DNA of 64,000 nucleotides from Sphingomonadales bacterium (GTDB taxonomy: Bacteria > Pseudomonadota > Alphaproteobacteria > Sphingomonadales > Govanellaceae). The notes under the pieces are model-generated. The model did no database searches and was not told where the DNA came from. It was given only the letters and a program-made list of their open reading frames with translations. Shown here piece after piece: positions 19,373 to 31,673 of the stretch; within the stretch, counting starts at the first letter, position 1, and each line of letters begins with the position of its first letter. The translations under genes and the position numbers were made by a program. Where the stretch lies: NCBI GenBank assembly GCA_019455285.1, contig JACFMS010000002.1, positions 124,001 through 188,000 on the forward strand, written 5' to 3'.

Positions 19373-19701
19373 GCCTTGCCCAACCCCCGACCACAGGACA
19401 ACCTCTCGCCGGTTGTAGCGGCGAGGATCACGCACGCGCACGCACAGTCTAATCTTGATTGTTCTAAACTTGTTTGAAAGCAAGTATAGCGCCGTTGCAA
19501 GGCGCTTGTCACGCCGGCGACGCTGAGACAAAAAAATACCGGTGCGCCAACCGGCACACCGGGGGTCAGTCGTGCGTCAGAGCACTGTACAAACAAGAGT
19601 GAATTTCTAAGTAAGAAGGGCCCTAAACATGGAAACTGCCCGAGTTTGCCCGACAGAGGAACTCATAAACATCACTTGATTTTAGTCTCGCGCAGGCGGC
19701 G
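19373..19701. other. 329-bp gap between hemW and the LuxR regulator gene
   Basis: The only clear feature is the hemW-side terminator at 19530-19562. The segment next to the regulator is moderately AT-rich and should hold its promoter, but I cannot pick a convincing -35/-10 pair. No further coding region is supported. Confidence 0.6.
19530..19562 (-). terminator. Intrinsic terminator of the rph-rdgB-hemW operon
   Basis: On the minus strand CCGGTGTGCC and GGCGCACCGG form a 10-bp stem with one wobble and a GGTT loop, followed by TATTTTTTT. It lies about 140 bp after the hemW stop. Confidence 0.82.
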
Positions 19702-20910
19702 TTAAAGCTCAACTGCCGGGACGGTTAGGTCGTCCTCAATTCTGGATAGGGCGGCGATGACGGCGTTTAAGACCAAGGCTCCGGCGGGGGTGACGGCGAG
19801 CCGGCCGCGGCCGCTTCGCAATAGCCCCTCGTGTTCCAGCGCCGCCGCCGCGTCCTGATTAAGGATGGCCGCCACGTCGGCCGCCGCCACGCCTTCCCGG
19901 AGCCGCAGCCCCATGAGGAGCCGCTCTTCGGCCATCGCCTGGCGATCGAGCGGTTCCCGGGTTGCGGTGCCGTGGCCCCGCGCCTCCACCGCTTGCAGCC
20001 ATTCCTCGGGCGAGCGGAGTTGCGCCGTGGCGCTAAGCCCGCCGCCCTCGGGCAGTCGGCCATGGGCGCCGGGGCCGATGCCGATATAGGGCTGATAGCG
20101 CCAGTAAATGAGATTATGGCGCGACTCCTCGCCCGGCCGGGCATGGTTGGAAATCTCGTAGGCCGGCAGGCCCGCGGCAAGGCACAGCTCCTGGGTCAAG
20201 GCATAAAAGTCGGCGGCCTCCTCCTCGCCGGGCACGACGAGCCGGCCCTCCATGGCCATCTGATGATAGGCGGTGCCTTCCTCCAGCGTGAGCTGATAGA
20301 GCGACAGGTGGCCGGCGCTGAGTAAGAGCGCTTCCCCCAGCTCCACCCGCCAGCCGTCCACGCTCTGGCCTGGCCGGGCGTAAATGAGATCGAACGACGT
20401 GCGGGGAAAGGTCGCCTGGGCGAGACGGGCGGCGGCGATGGCTTCATCCGCCGTATGGCCGCGGCCCAAGGCCTTGAGCGCCGGATCGCGCAGCGATTGT
20501 ATCCCTAAGGACAAGCGGTTGACGCCGGCGGCGCGAAAGCCCCGGAAACGTTTGGCCTCGACGCTGGTGGGATTGGCTTCAAGGGTGATCTCGGCGTCGG
20601 CGTCCAAAGCAAAGCGCGCCGCCACCCGGTTGATGACCGCCGCCACGGTCATCGGTTCCATCAGGGACGGCGTGCCGCCGCCAAAAAAGATGCTCGCCAC
20701 CCGGCGTTGGCCGACGGCCGCGGCGAAATGGTCAAGCTCAGCCACCAGGGCCGCCCGCCAGCGCGCCTCGTCGATGGCTTTGCGGACATGGCTGTTGAAG
20801 TCGCAATAGGGACACTTGGAGCGGCAGAACGGCCAATGGACATAGATGCCCAGCGCCGCCTCAGGCGGGGGCGAAACAGGCGGCGATAAGCTGGCGGAAG
20901 GCGTCGGCAC
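19702..20910 (-). CDS. hemW: HemW, radical-SAM heme chaperone
   Basis: The protein has about 402 residues from a GTG at 20910; an in-frame ATG at 20991 would give 429 residues but overlaps rdgB by 131 bp. The start is therefore uncertain. The core begins [19 protein letters not shown], containing the CxxxCxxC Fe-S motif. [12 protein letters not shown] and [11 protein letters not shown] follow, then the HemW-type SLGIQSL and [13 protein letters not shown]. HemW was long annotated as an oxygen-independent coproporphyrinogen oxidase but is a heme-binding chaperone that inserts heme into target proteins. It is the last gene of rph-rdgB-hemW, a classic alphaproteobacterial order. Confidence 0.94.
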   Translation of the reverse strand: MPTPSASLSPPVSPPPEAALGIYVHWPFCRSKCPYCDFNSHVRKAIDEARWRAALVAELDHFAAAVGQRRVASIFFGGGTPSLMEPMTVAAVINRVAARFALDADAEITLEANPTSVEAKRFRGFRAAGVNRLSLGIQSLRDPALKALGRGHTADEAIAAARLAQATFPRTSFDLIYARPGQSVDGWRVELGEALLLSAGHLSLYQLTLEEGTAYHQMAMEGRLVVPGEEEAADFYALTQELCLAAGLPAYEISNHARPGEESRHNLIYWRYQPYIGIGPGAHGRLPEGGGLSATAQLRSPEEWLQAVEARGHGTATREPLDRQAMAEERLLMGLRLREGVAAADVAAILNQDAAAALEHEGLLRSGRGRLAVTPAGALVLNAVIAALSRIEDDLTVPAVEL

Positions 20911-21478
20911 GGTGGCTGATCCGGTGTTTGGCCTCGGGCTCCATCTCGCCAAAGGTGATGGCGTGGCCGTCGGGACGGAAGATCGGGTCATAGCCGAAGC
21001 CGCGGCCGCCCCGGGGCGGCCATACGATCTCGCCGTTCACGGTCCCGAGAAAGCTATCCCCATGACCGTCGGGCCACGCCAGCGCCAGGGCGCAGACGAA
21101 GCGGGCGCGGGGGTGAGCCGTGGCATGGGCCTCGGTCAGTTTATCCCATACCTGCGCCATGGCGACAGCAAAATCCCGGCCGGCGGGGGTTTCCGCCCAG
21201 CGCGCCGAATAGATGCCGGGCTGGCCGCCGAGCGCCGCCACCTCCAGCCCCGAATCGTCGGCGAGGGCCGGCAGTTGGGCGGCCTGGGCGGCGGCATGGG
21301 CCTTCAATTCGGCGTTTTCGATGAAGCTCGATCCGGTCTCCTCCGGCTCGGGCAGCCCCAGCTCGGCGGCCGAGACCGTCGTGATGCCGAAGGGGCGGAT
21401 CAGATCGGCGATTTCCCGCACCTTGCCCGGATTATGGCTGGCCACCACCAGACGATTTTCGGAAAATCGCCGTCTCAC
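20861..21478 (-). CDS. rdgB: Non-canonical purine NTP pyrophosphatase (ITPase)
   Basis: The protein has 205 residues from a GTG that overlaps the rph stop (GTGA). This start fits better than upstream options inside rph. Motifs are [14 protein letters not shown] at the N-terminus, [18 protein letters not shown] with the catalytic acidic pair, [12 protein letters not shown], and the C-terminal [11 protein letters not shown]. RdgB hydrolyses dITP, ITP and XTP to monophosphates and keeps deaminated purines out of nucleic acids. It sits between rph and hemW. Confidence 0.96.
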   Translation of the reverse strand: MRRRFSENRLVVASHNPGKVREIADLIRPFGITTVSAAELGLPEPEETGSSFIENAELKAHAAAQAAQLPALADDSGLEVAALGGQPGIYSARWAETPAGRDFAVAMAQVWDKLTEAHATAHPRARFVCALALAWPDGHGDSFLGTVNGEIVWPPRGGRGFGYDPIFRPDGHAITFGEMEPEAKHRISHRADAFRQLIAACFAPA

Positions 21479-22194
21479 AGCGCCCCCACCGCCTGACGTT
21501 GCAGGCGCACCAGCTCCCCGGTACCGATGCGGGCCAGGCGCAGGAGGCGCAAAAACTGCTCCTCGTCGAACGGCTTGTCTTCGGCGGTGGCCTGAATCTC
21601 GCAAATCTGGCCGACGCCGGTGAGCACGAAATTGGCGTCGGTTTCGGCGGCGCTGTCCTCGGCGTAATCGAGATCAAGGACCGGCGTCCCCTGGTAAAGG
21701 CCGCAGGATATGGCGGCGACCTCGGTTTTCAGCGGCATCTCCTCGATGTAGCCGTCCTTGAGCATCTTGGCAAAGCACTGATGGAGCGCCACATAAGCGC
21801 CGGTGATCGACGCGGTGCGGGTGCCGCCGTCGGCCTGCAAGACGTCGCAATCAAGCCGGATCTGGCGCTCGCCGATCAGCGTCAGGTCGGCCACCGCCCG
21901 CAACGAGCGGCCGATCAGGCGCTGGATTTCCTGGGTGCGGCCGGTTTGCCGGCCGCGCGCCGCCTCGCGATCGGTGCGGGTCGAGGTGGCGCGGGGCAGC
22001 ATGCCGTATTCGGCGGTAATCCAGCCCTTGCCGCTATCGCGCAGCCAGGCCGGCGCACGCTCTTCCAGGGTGGCGGTGCACAGCACCTGGGTGTCGCCGA
22101 ACTTGACCAGGCACGACCCTTCGGCGTGCTTGGAAACGCCGGTTTCCAGGCTAACGGCGCGCAGTTGATCGGGGGCTCGGCCCGATGGACGCAT
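21475..22194 (-). CDS. rph: Ribonuclease PH
   Basis: The 239-residue protein matches RNase PH from end to end: [54 protein letters not shown], the phosphate-binding [15 protein letters not shown], and [18 protein letters not shown]. It trims tRNA 3' ends by phosphorolysis. It is divergent from hrcA, 134 bp away, and is the first gene of rph-rdgB-hemW. Confidence 0.97.
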   Translation of the reverse strand: MRPSGRAPDQLRAVSLETGVSKHAEGSCLVKFGDTQVLCTATLEERAPAWLRDSGKGWITAEYGMLPRATSTRTDREAARGRQTGRTQEIQRLIGRSLRAVADLTLIGERQIRLDCDVLQADGGTRTASITGAYVALHQCFAKMLKDGYIEEMPLKTEVAAISCGLYQGTPVLDLDYAEDSAAETDANFVLTGVGQICEIQATAEDKPFDEEQFLRLLRLARIGTGELVRLQRQAVGAL

Positions 22195-22269
22195 GACAAA
22201 CTCCCACTCTATGGCTAACGAAGGCTCCTTTTAACGTGCCCCACCCGTCGCGTCCAGCCGGCGCTTACA

Positions 22270-22298
22270 TTGACGCGGCCCATCGCCGTCCCTACATT
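22270..22298 (+). promoter_or_regulatory. Likely promoter of hrcA-grpE
   Basis: TTGACG (22270-22275), a 17-bp spacer and TACATT (22293-22298) make a good sigma-70-type promoter 31 bp upstream of the hrcA ATG. The variant CCTACATT at the -10 also partly resembles the alphaproteobacterial heat-shock (RpoH) -10. I see no CIRCE inverted repeat here. Confidence 0.55.
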
Positions 22299-22328
22299 CC
22301 AGGGCGATCGTTTACCCTTGGGATCATA

Positions 22329-23366
22329 ATGCGGCTTGAGGACTTAAATACCCGCTCGCGGGACATCTTACGCCAGGTGGTCGAGAGCTACCTGGAAACC
22401 GGTGAGCCCATCGGTTCGCGCACCCTGGCCCGCATGGTCGGCTTAGGGTTGTCGCCGGCCTCCATTCGCAACGTCATGGCCGATCTGGAGGACATGGGCA
22501 TCCTCTACGCGCCGCACACCTCCGCCGGCCGCATTCCGACCCAAACCGGGCTGCGGCTGTTCGTCGACGGCCTGTTGGAAGTGGGCGCCATCTCCCGCGA
22601 GGAGCGGCGCAATCTGGAGGATCAATGCCGCCACGCCGGGCGGCGCATGGAGGACGTGCTGTCCCAGGCCACCACCGCGCTGTCCGGTTTGTCGCACTGC
22701 GCCGGCATGGTGCTGGTGCCGAAGCTGAACGCGCCCCTGAAGCACCTTGAATTCGTGCCCTTGGGACCCGGCCGCGCGCTGGTGGTGGTGGTCACCGAGG
22801 ATGGCGCGGTGGAAAATCGCCTCATCGACGTGCCTCTCGGGCTGCCGCCTTCGGCGCTGGCGCAAGCCGCCAACTACTTGAACGCCCGTCTCTTGGGCCG
22901 CACCTTTGAGGAAGCCAAGACGCTCATTGAGAAGGAGCTGGAAGAGAAACGCACCGAGCTTGACGAACTGACCACCGCCGTGGTTTCAGCGGGCGTCGCC
23001 ACCTGGTCGGGCGGCTCGCGCGAGGAAGGCGCGCTTATTGTCAAAGGTCTGGGCAATCTGTTGGAAGACGTGGCGGCAGAGGAGGATTTGGAGCGCATCC
23101 GCAAGCTCTATGATGATCTGGAAGCCAAGAAGGACTTGATCAAGCTTCTCGATCTTGCCAAGAACGCCGATGGGGTGCGCATCTTCATTGGCGCGGAGAA
23201 CAATCTTTTCAGCCTTTCCGGCTCATCGGTCATTGTCGCGCCCTACAGCGACGCCAATGAAAAGATTATCGGCGTCATCGGCGTCATCGGTCCGACGCGC
23301 TTGAATTACGCGCGGATCATTCCGATGGTGGATTACACCGCCAAGCTGGTTGGCCGGTATTTATGA
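22329..23366 (+). CDS. hrcA: Heat-inducible transcription repressor HrcA
   Basis: The protein has 345 residues from the ATG at 22329, where family similarity begins ([20 protein letters not shown]). The N-terminal winged helix includes [11 protein letters not shown] and [17 protein letters not shown], followed by HTSAGRIPT. The C-terminal GAF-like sensory part ends [20 protein letters not shown]. HrcA represses chaperone genes through CIRCE operators and is itself stabilised by GroEL. It forms an operon with grpE, 29 bp downstream. No CIRCE site is visible in this window, so its targets (commonly groESL) probably lie elsewhere. Confidence 0.96.
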   Translation: MRLEDLNTRSRDILRQVVESYLETGEPIGSRTLARMVGLGLSPASIRNVMADLEDMGILYAPHTSAGRIPTQTGLRLFVDGLLEVGAISREERRNLEDQCRHAGRRMEDVLSQATTALSGLSHCAGMVLVPKLNAPLKHLEFVPLGPGRALVVVVTEDGAVENRLIDVPLGLPPSALAQAANYLNARLLGRTFEEAKTLIEKELEEKRTELDELTTAVVSAGVATWSGGSREEGALIVKGLGNLLEDVAAEEDLERIRKLYDDLEAKKDLIKLLDLAKNADGVRIFIGAENNLFSLSGSSVIVAPYSDANEKIIGVIGVIGPTRLNYARIIPMVDYTAKLVGRYL

Positions 23367-23395
23367 TGTTGTTTTAAATTCAAGGATCACGCGTG

Positions 23396-23980
23396 ATGAA
23401 TGATACCGCCAATGAAAATCTGCCGGAGCAAGAACAAGCAGCCGAGGCGGTTGCCGAAGAAGCAACGGCGACACAAGACGATGCGGCGCGGCTTTCTGCC
23501 GAGGTCGCCGACTTGAAGGACAAGTTGTTGCGCGCCCTGGCCGAGACGGAAAATTTGCGTCGCCGCGCCGAGCGGGAAAAGCAGGAAGCCGGCGCATACG
23601 CCGCCACCGCGTTTGCCCGCGATCTCTTGACGGTTGCCGACACCTTCCGCCGCGCGCTCGACAGTTTGACGCCGGCGGCGCGCGAGGACGCTCATTTCAA
23701 GGCCTTCATCGAAGGCATCGAGCTGACCGAACGCGAGCTCATGCAAGCGTTTGAAAAACACGGCATCCGCAAAATCGACCCCAAGGGCGAGAAGTTCGAC
23801 CACAATCTCCATCAGGCGATGCTGGAAATCCCCACCGATGAACAAGCGCCCGGCACCGTGGTGCAGGTGCTGCAGCCGGGTTATGTGATCAAGGATCGCC
23901 TTTTGCGCGCCGCCATGGTCGGCGTGGCGAAATCGGCTACGCCCAATGGCGCCGCGCCGCGGGTGGATACGAAAGTCTGA
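23396..23980 (+). CDS. grpE: Nucleotide exchange factor GrpE
   Basis: The protein has 194 residues from the ATG at 23396; a GTG directly before it is also possible. AAGGA lies upstream. After an acidic N-terminal tail comes a long coiled coil (LKDKLLRALAETENLRRRAE). The C-terminal beta domain has KIDPKGEKFDHNLHQAM, GTVVQVLQPGYVIKDRLLR and AMVGVAK. GrpE releases ADP from DnaK. It follows hrcA in the common hrcA-grpE pair, while dnaK-dnaJ lie about 3 kb further on. It ends 3 bp from the convergent phosphoketolase gene. Confidence 0.96.
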   Translation: MNDTANENLPEQEQAAEAVAEEATATQDDAARLSAEVADLKDKLLRALAETENLRRRAEREKQEAGAYAATAFARDLLTVADTFRRALDSLTPAAREDAHFKAFIEGIELTERELMQAFEKHGIRKIDPKGEKFDHNLHQAMLEIPTDEQAPGTVVQVLQPGYVIKDRLLRAAMVGVAKSATPNGAAPRVDTKV

Positions 23981-23983
23981 CCG

Positions 23984-26359
23984 TCACTCTGTCAGTTGCC
24001 ACGTCCACTCTCTGACCTCCGGCATGTCTTCGCCATGGGCGCGAATGTAGCGATGGTGATCGCTTAATTTGTCGCGCATCGCCTGGCGGACGTGCGCCGC
24101 CTTGGAGCCGAGCCCCGGCACGCGGTCGATCACGTCCATCACCAGGTGAAAGCGATCCATGTCGTTCAACACCGCCATGTCGAAGGGCGTGGTGGTGGTG
24201 CCTTCCTCCTTATAGCCGCGCACGTGCAGATTCTTGTGGTTGGCGCGTCGATAAGTCAGGCGGTGGAGCAGCCACGGGTAGCCGTGATAAGCGAACATGA
24301 TCGGCTTGTCGGTGGTGAAAAGGGCATCGAATTCCTTATCAGTAAGGCCGTGCGGGTGCTCTTCTTGCGGTTGTAGGCGCATCAGATCCAGGACATTGAC
24401 CATGCGGATCTTCAAGTGCGGCAAATGACGGCGCAGCAGATCGATGGCGGCCAAGATTTCCAGGGTCGGCACATCGCCCGCCGCCGCCATCACCATGTCC
24501 GGATCGCCATCCACGTCATTGCTGGCGATTACCCAGATGCCGATGCCGGCCTAGGAATGGTGCACGGCGGCCACTTTGTCTAGCCATTGCAGCTGCGACT
24601 GCTTGCCCGCCACCACCACATTGATGAGGTTGCGGCTTTTCAAGCAGCGGTCCATGGTCACCAACAGCGTATTGGCGTCCGGCGGCAGATAGACCCGCAC
24701 GATGCTCGGCTTTTTGTTCATCACCAGATCAATAAAGCCCGGGTCCTGATGGCTCAGGCCGTTATGATCCTGTTGCCAGACGTGGGACGTCAGCAGATAG
24801 TTGAACGAGGCGATGGGACGCCGCCACAGCACCTCCTCGCTCGCCACCTGCAGCCACTTGGCGTACTGGTTGAACATCGAGTCGACGATATGGACAAAGG
24901 CCTCGTAGGTGGAAAACAGGCCATGCCGTCCGGTGAGCAGATAGCCCTCAAGCCACCCCTGGCAGGTGTGTTCGCTTAAAATTTCCAGCACCCGGCCGTC
25001 GCGGGAGAGATAGGCGTCATCGCCATTCCCCGCCGCCAGCCAGCGCCTGCCCGTGGCTTCAAACAACGCCGTGAGACGATTGGAGGCCGTTTCATCGGGC
25101 CCCATGACCAGAAAGTTGCGCGTCTCGGCGTTCAAGCGCATCACGTCGCGCAGATAACCGCCAAGCAGGCGCGTCGCCTCGGCATGGATCGCGCCGGGTC
25201 GCGGCACGTTGATGGCATAGTCGCTCACCTCGGGGCAGCGCAGGTCGCGCAGCAACAAGCCGCCGTTGGCATGAGGATTGGCCCCCATCCGCCGCTCGCC
25301 CTCGGGCGCCAGTGCCGCCAGTTCCCGACGCAATCCGCCCGCCTCGTCAAAAAGCTGCCGCGGCCGGTAACTTTGCAGCCATGCCTCCAACTGCCGAACA
25401 TGCTCGGGATTGTCGGCAAGTCCCGCCAGCGGCACCTGATGCGAACGCCAGCTGCCTTCCGTCTTCAGGCCGTCGACCGCCGCCGGGCCGGTCCAACCTT
25501 TGGGCGTGCGGAGCACGATCATCGGCCAGACGGGGCGGTCCAGCACGCCCTCTTGCCGCGCCCTGGCCTGAATCCGCCGCAGCCGCTCGATCACAACGTC
25601 AAGGGTCGCCGCCATGGCCTGATGCATGATCTGCGGATCATTGCCTTCCACGAAAAAGGGCTCGTAGCCATAGCCTTGCATGAGAGCGGCCAGCTCGTCC
25701 CGGCCGATACGGGCGAGGATGGTGGGATTGGCGATCTTGTAGTCATTGAGGTGCAAGATGGGCAGCACCGCCCCATCCGTCACCGGGTTGAGGAATTTGT
25801 TGGAATGCCAGGCGGCCGCCAGCGGGCCGGTTTCCGCTTCCCCGTCACCAATGACGCAGGCGACCATGAGGTCAGGGTTGTCGAAGGCGGCGCCGAAGGC
25901 ATGGGAGAGAGCATAGCCGAGCTCCCCGCCCTCATGAATGGAGCCCGGCGTTTCCGGCGCGGTGTGGCTGGGCACGCCGCCGGGAAAGGAGAACTGGCGG
26001 CAGAGCTTCCGCAACCCCTCCCTGTCCTGCGTCACATGGGGAAAGCGTTCGCTATAGCTGCCCTCCAGATAGGTATTGGCGACGATGGCCGGCGCGCCAT
26101 GGCCCGGTCCGGTGATCAGGATCATATTCAGATCATGGCGGCGGATGATACGATTAAGGTGAACGTAGATGAAGTTCAGCCCCGGCGTGGTCCCCCAATG
26201 ACCGAGGAGGCGCGGCTTGATGTGATCCAAGGTCAGCGGTTCGGCAAGGAGCGGATTATCCAGGAGATAAATCTGGCCGACCGACAAATAATTGGCCGCC
26301 CGCCAATAGGCGTCGATTAACTGCGCCTCCCGGGAGCCAAGGGGATTTTCGACGGCCAT
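23984..26359 (-). pseudogene. xfp: Xylulose-5-P/fructose-6-P phosphoketolase interrupted by an in-frame TAG
   Basis: Read through, the frame has 791 sense positions, the full family length. TPP-enzyme motifs are intact: [33 protein letters not shown], the TPP site [32 protein letters not shown] and [16 protein letters not shown] single TAG at 24551-24553 splits it after residue 602, in VHHS-stop-AGIGIW, where intact members carry H-C-T/A-x-G-I-G-I-W. The frame stays open and well conserved after the stop ([15 protein letters not shown] to the end), with no frameshift. The enzyme makes acetyl phosphate from xylulose-5-P or fructose-6-P. Either the gene has recently lost function, the base call is wrong, or the stop is read through. 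An internal GTG at 24512-24514 could restart the tail. Confidence 0.85.
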
Positions 26360-26481
26360 CGATGTCCTCGCAAGCCGGGCTCAACGGATCAGCAAGATGA
26401 TGCCAGCGGGGCCGAGGATGAGCAAGGAATACCGGTTCGTCCGCCGCCAACGGGCGTAGGTCGCCAACCTTGCCTATAGGG

Positions 26482-26916
26482 CTAGCGCTTGATCGCAGCC
26501 TGGCCGGCGACTTTAGCGCCGCCCTCCAGGAGGAGGGTAAAGGATACGTCGGCGGCCGCGCCGAGCTTTGCCTCATCGAGGTTGAACAGCATCACATGAT
26601 AGCCATGGGGCTGGAATTGTACCTGCCCGCCGGCCGCCACCTCCACCCGTTCCACCTTGCGCATCCGCATGATGCCGCCGGCCATCCCATGGGCATGGAG
26701 TTCGGCCCGCCCGGCGATCGGCGCCTTGACGGCGACAATGGCGGTCGCTGGCCCGGGGTTGATGAGGGTGAAATAAAGCGCGCCCGGCCGCCCGGCCACC
26801 GCTGGCGGCCGCAGCCAGGCGTCGCTAATGGCAGGCTCGCCCGCCAGCGCCGCTCCCGACCACAAAAAGGCGACCAGCAGAACAAGACGTGAAAATCCGT
26901 ACTTCATTGCCGTCAT
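26482..26916 (-). CDS. PCu(A)C-type periplasmic copper chaperone
   Basis: The protein has 144 residues from the ATG at 26916, which follows GAGGAAAATTTCCC. A signal peptide (KYGFSRLVLLVAFLWSGAALA) precedes a cupredoxin-like domain with the family pattern AWLRPPAV, LHAHGMAGGIMRMRKVE and FQPHGYHVMLFNL. His and Met residues there form the Cu(I) site. PCu(A)C proteins deliver copper to cytochrome oxidase in the periplasm. It is divergent from dnaK and stands alone. Confidence 0.92.
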   Translation of the reverse strand: MTAMKYGFSRLVLLVAFLWSGAALAGEPAISDAWLRPPAVAGRPGALYFTLINPGPATAIVAVKAPIAGRAELHAHGMAGGIMRMRKVERVEVAAGGQVQFQPHGYHVMLFNLDEAKLGAAADVSFTLLLEGGAKVAGQAAIKR

Positions 26917-26940
26917 GGGAAATTTTCCTCGGTTGCATGG

Positions 26941-26969
26941 CTTGCGAGGCCGCAGCCACCTCCCTATAT
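26941..26969 (+). promoter_or_regulatory. RpoH (sigma-32) type promoter of dnaK
   Basis: CTTG at 26941-26944, an 18-bp spacer and CCTATAT at 26963-26969 match the alphaproteobacterial heat-shock consensus (CTTG, N17-18, CYTATNT). It lies about 135 bp upstream of the dnaK ATG on the correct strand. No CIRCE element overlaps it. Confidence 0.7.
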
Positions 26970-27103
26970 AACCTCCAACTGCGGTCGCCACCAGCCTGCC
27001 GGCCGCAAGGTTAAGGGATTTTTTAACGATTGAACAAGAGCGGGAACCCCCGTCGGGCGCAGCGTGATGGCCTGGGGCGTTTGCTGCAACAAGCGAGGAT
27101 ATC

Positions 27104-29017
<1,914 letters not shown>

Positions 29018-29071
29018 CGGCAACAGCCGCCGGTCTGGGGGAGGGATTACGGTAGGTTTGTTCGCGTGACC

Positions 29072-30196
29072 ATGCAGAAGCGGTGTTATTACGAAACCTT
29101 GGGCATCGAGCGATCGGCGTCCGGCGAAACCGTCAAAAAGGCGTTTCGCAAGCTTGCCATGCAATATCATCCGGACCGCAATCCGGGCGATAACGACGCC
29201 GAGCACCGCTTCAAGGAAATCAATGAAGCCTATGACGTCCTGAAAGACGAGGACAAGCGCGCCGCTTACGACCGCTTCGGTCACGCCGCGTTCGAGAACG
29301 GCGGGCCGCGCGGCAACGGCGGCGGCTTTTCGGAAGGCTCGTTCGCCGACATCTTCGACGACCTCTTTGGCGACTTCATGGGCGGCCGTCAGCGCGGGCA
29401 GTCGCGCACCCGCGGCGCCGATTTGCGCTTTGATCTGGAAATCACGCTAGAGGAAGCGCACAACGGCAAGGACGCCAGCATCACCGTGCCATCGAGCGTC
29501 GCCTGCAATGAGTGCCACGGCACCGGCTCCGCCGCCGGCTCGGAACCCAAGGTCTGCCGCACCTGCGACGGCCGCGGCAAGGTGAGAAGCCAGCAGGGCT
29601 TCTTCATGATCGAGCGCACCTGCCCCACCTGTCAGGGCGTCGGTCAGACCATCGCCAACCCCTGCCGTTCCTGCTCCGGCAGCGGCCGGATCAGGAAGGA
29701 GCGGACGCTGCAAGTAAAAATTCCGCCGGGCGTCGATGACGGCACCCGCATTCGCTTGGGCGGCGAGGGCGAGGCGGGATTGCGCAACGGCCAGAGCGGC
29801 GATCTTTACATTTTCTTGTCCCTCAAGCCCCATCGCCTGTTCAAGCGCGACGGGCCGCACATCTTCTGCCGGGTGCCGATCCCGATGACCAAGGCGGCGC
29901 TGGGCGGCGAGGTGGAGATTCCCACCATCGATGGCGCGCGGGCCAAGATTACGCTGCCCGCCGGCACCCAATCGGGCAAGCAGTTCCGCCTGCGCGGCAA
30001 GGGCATGAACACGCTCAACAACCAAGGCCGCGGCGACATGATCGTTGAGACCGCGGTGGAAACCCCGGTCAACCTGACCAAACGCCAGAAAGAGCTTTTG
30101 AAGGAATTCGAAGCGGAAGGCGGCGAGGACACCAGCCCCGAGACCAAAAGCTTCTTCACCCGCGTCAAGGAAGCCTGGGACGAATTGACGGAATAA
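29072..30196 (+). CDS. dnaJ: Hsp40 cochaperone DnaJ
   Basis: The protein has 374 residues from the ATG at 29072, two codons inside a possible GTG start. The J domain (about 5-70) contains [10 protein letters not shown] with the HPD motif that triggers DnaK ATPase. A Gly/Phe-rich linker follows. The zinc-binding region has four CxxCxGxG-type repeats ([32 protein letters not shown]). Two beta-sandwich client domains complete the protein. It forms an operon with dnaK and ends 12 bp from a convergent methyltransferase gene. An imperfect inverted repeat around the two stop codons (GAATAAC/GTTATTC) may end both transcripts. Confidence 0.98.
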   Translation: MQKRCYYETLGIERSASGETVKKAFRKLAMQYHPDRNPGDNDAEHRFKEINEAYDVLKDEDKRAAYDRFGHAAFENGGPRGNGGGFSEGSFADIFDDLFGDFMGGRQRGQSRTRGADLRFDLEITLEEAHNGKDASITVPSSVACNECHGTGSAAGSEPKVCRTCDGRGKVRSQQGFFMIERTCPTCQGVGQTIANPCRSCSGSGRIRKERTLQVKIPPGVDDGTRIRLGGEGEAGLRNGQSGDLYIFLSLKPHRLFKRDGPHIFCRVPIPMTKAALGGEVEIPTIDGARAKITLPAGTQSGKQFRLRGKGMNTLNNQGRGDMIVETAVETPVNLTKRQKELLKEFEAEGGEDTSPETKSFFTRVKEAWDELTE

Positions 30197-30208
30197 CCCC
30201 GGAAGCTG

Positions 30209-30976
30209 TTATTCCTTCGTCAACAGCAGCGCGCCTTTTTCGGTAGCCAGGAAAGTTTGTTTCAGCTCCGGAAATTCCGCCGCCCATTGTTGCGCCACCC
30301 GCCGCTCGCCCGGCCGCGCCGCGTCATCGAGCAGTACCAAGGCCCCCGGCGTCAAATGCCGGAACAAGCGGCTGGCTCCGGCGCGCACTTCCTCACCATG
30401 GGCCATCGGTGGGCCATCAATGAACAACAGGTCAATGCCGCGCGTGGTCTCAGATGCAGCGCCTGGCAACAGCACGTCCAGGGACTCGCCGTTGCCCGGC
30501 AGGCTGTACCAGGAATCCGCCGCCAATGAAACGCGGGTGCCGACATAGGGCAGCCCCGCCAGCCGCATACGCCGGGCGGTGATCGCCAAAAATGCCACAT
30601 CATGGTCGCAGGACAGGAATTGGCCGCGGCCATTCAACTGCAGACAACGGCCGATGACCAGGCTGGAGACGCCGCTGCCCAGCTCCACCACCAGCGCCGG
30701 CTTGCGATCCAAAATCCATTCGGCCAGCAAGATCAATATATCCGCTGAGGCCGCCCACCCGCCCAGCGGCGGCAGCGCGCCTGGCGGCCACTGGAGGAGG
30801 TGCAACAGATAGGCGCGCGCTTCCTCTTGCGTGCGATGGTTACTCAAGGTCAGCGGCGGACTCTTCAGTCCCCGCAGCTCCCAGTAAAGCCCACCGGTCT
30901 TGCGGCGCAAGGAATAAAGAAGAACCACGCCGCCGACGTTCACGACGATCAAGACAATCAGCAACAGCGGGATCAT
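30209..30976 (-). CDS. Membrane-anchored class I SAM-dependent methyltransferase-like protein
   Basis: The protein has 255 residues. One N-terminal TM helix (MIPLLLIVLIVVNVGGVVLL) would anchor it with the catalytic part in the cytoplasm. The Rossmann-type core has ALVVELGSGVSSLVIGRCL (SAM loop), FLSCDHDVAFL, DLLFIDGPPMAHGEE and GALVLLDDAARPGE, as in methyltransferase_24-type proteins. The DGPP/DD pattern suggests a small-molecule or sugar methyltransferase. The target is unknown. It stands alone, convergent with dnaJ. Confidence 0.75.
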   Translation of the reverse strand: MIPLLLIVLIVVNVGGVVLLYSLRRKTGGLYWELRGLKSPPLTLSNHRTQEEARAYLLHLLQWPPGALPPLGGWAASADILILLAEWILDRKPALVVELGSGVSSLVIGRCLQLNGRGQFLSCDHDVAFLAITARRMRLAGLPYVGTRVSLAADSWYSLPGNGESLDVLLPGAASETTRGIDLLFIDGPPMAHGEEVRAGASRLFRHLTPGALVLLDDAARPGERRVAQQWAAEFPELKQTFLATEKGALLLTKE

Positions 30977-31155
30977 GATATCCTCTTTGCAAGTAGAACA
31001 AACCGCCGCGGACCCGATGATTTGTCATGACCGTGACAAACCGAAAAACGTGACCAGAAATTACAGATTACCACCGCCGTCGAATGACTGTCCTTGATTA
31101 AATTCAACCTGCAAGAACAAGAAATTGACTACGGAGGCAAAAAAGGATCCACCCT

Positions 31156-31656
31156 TCATTCCTCGCTCTCCCCTTCCCAATAGGGAAGCGTATGGCTTTT
31201 CATATATGCCCACACTCGCCTCCTTGTTATGTCGCCGCCGGGAGCAGAGCCGGCAAACGCGCCGATCTTATCGGAATCGGGATAAAGGCTAATCTCCGGC
31301 TCGATCATCGTGGAAAAGCACAGATATTCCAATTCGGCGGCGCTGGTGTTGTGGACCTGATGCGCCGCGCCGGAATTGGCCGGCAGATGCACATAATCGC
31401 CGGCGCGCAGGGCTACCTCCTCATCGCCGTAGATGAGCGTGCCTTCGCCCTGAAGCACAAGGATGGCTTCATCATTGACCATATGTTCATGCCTGGGAAA
31501 TGAGCGCTTGCCCGGTAAGAGGCGGTAAACGCTGGCGCCAAGCTTCGGCCTGGTCCCATCCTTGGGCGTTAACGGCTTGCGCAATGAGTGGAACCGCTTG
31601 CCGTGGCTCATTTCCGTCCACTCGACATCATCCAGATTTTTTAGGTAGGGCTTCAT
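31156..31656 (-). CDS. Cupin-domain protein
   Basis: The protein has 166 residues. The cupin barrel is shown by YRLLPGKRSFPRHEHMVND (motif 1, with metal-type His and Glu positions) and DYVHLPANSGAAHQVHNTSA (motif 2). The C-terminal tail PDSDKIGAFAG is seen in cupins that resemble sugar or mannose-6-phosphate isomerase-like proteins of unknown substrate. It lies 17 bp downstream of folC on the same strand and may be a late addition to the superoperon. Its function is not known. Confidence 0.82.
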   Translation of the reverse strand: MKPYLKNLDDVEWTEMSHGKRFHSLRKPLTPKDGTRPKLGASVYRLLPGKRSFPRHEHMVNDEAILVLQGEGTLIYGDEEVALRAGDYVHLPANSGAAHQVHNTSAAELEYLCFSTMIEPEISLYPDSDKIGAFAGSAPGGDITRRRVWAYMKSHTLPYWEGESEE

Positions 31657-31673
31657 GGGGCGTCTCCGCGGGT

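Noticed and set aside
25184-26320. 378-codon open frame antisense to the phosphoketolase gene
   Set aside because: Reverse-frame artefact of conserved phosphoketolase codons.
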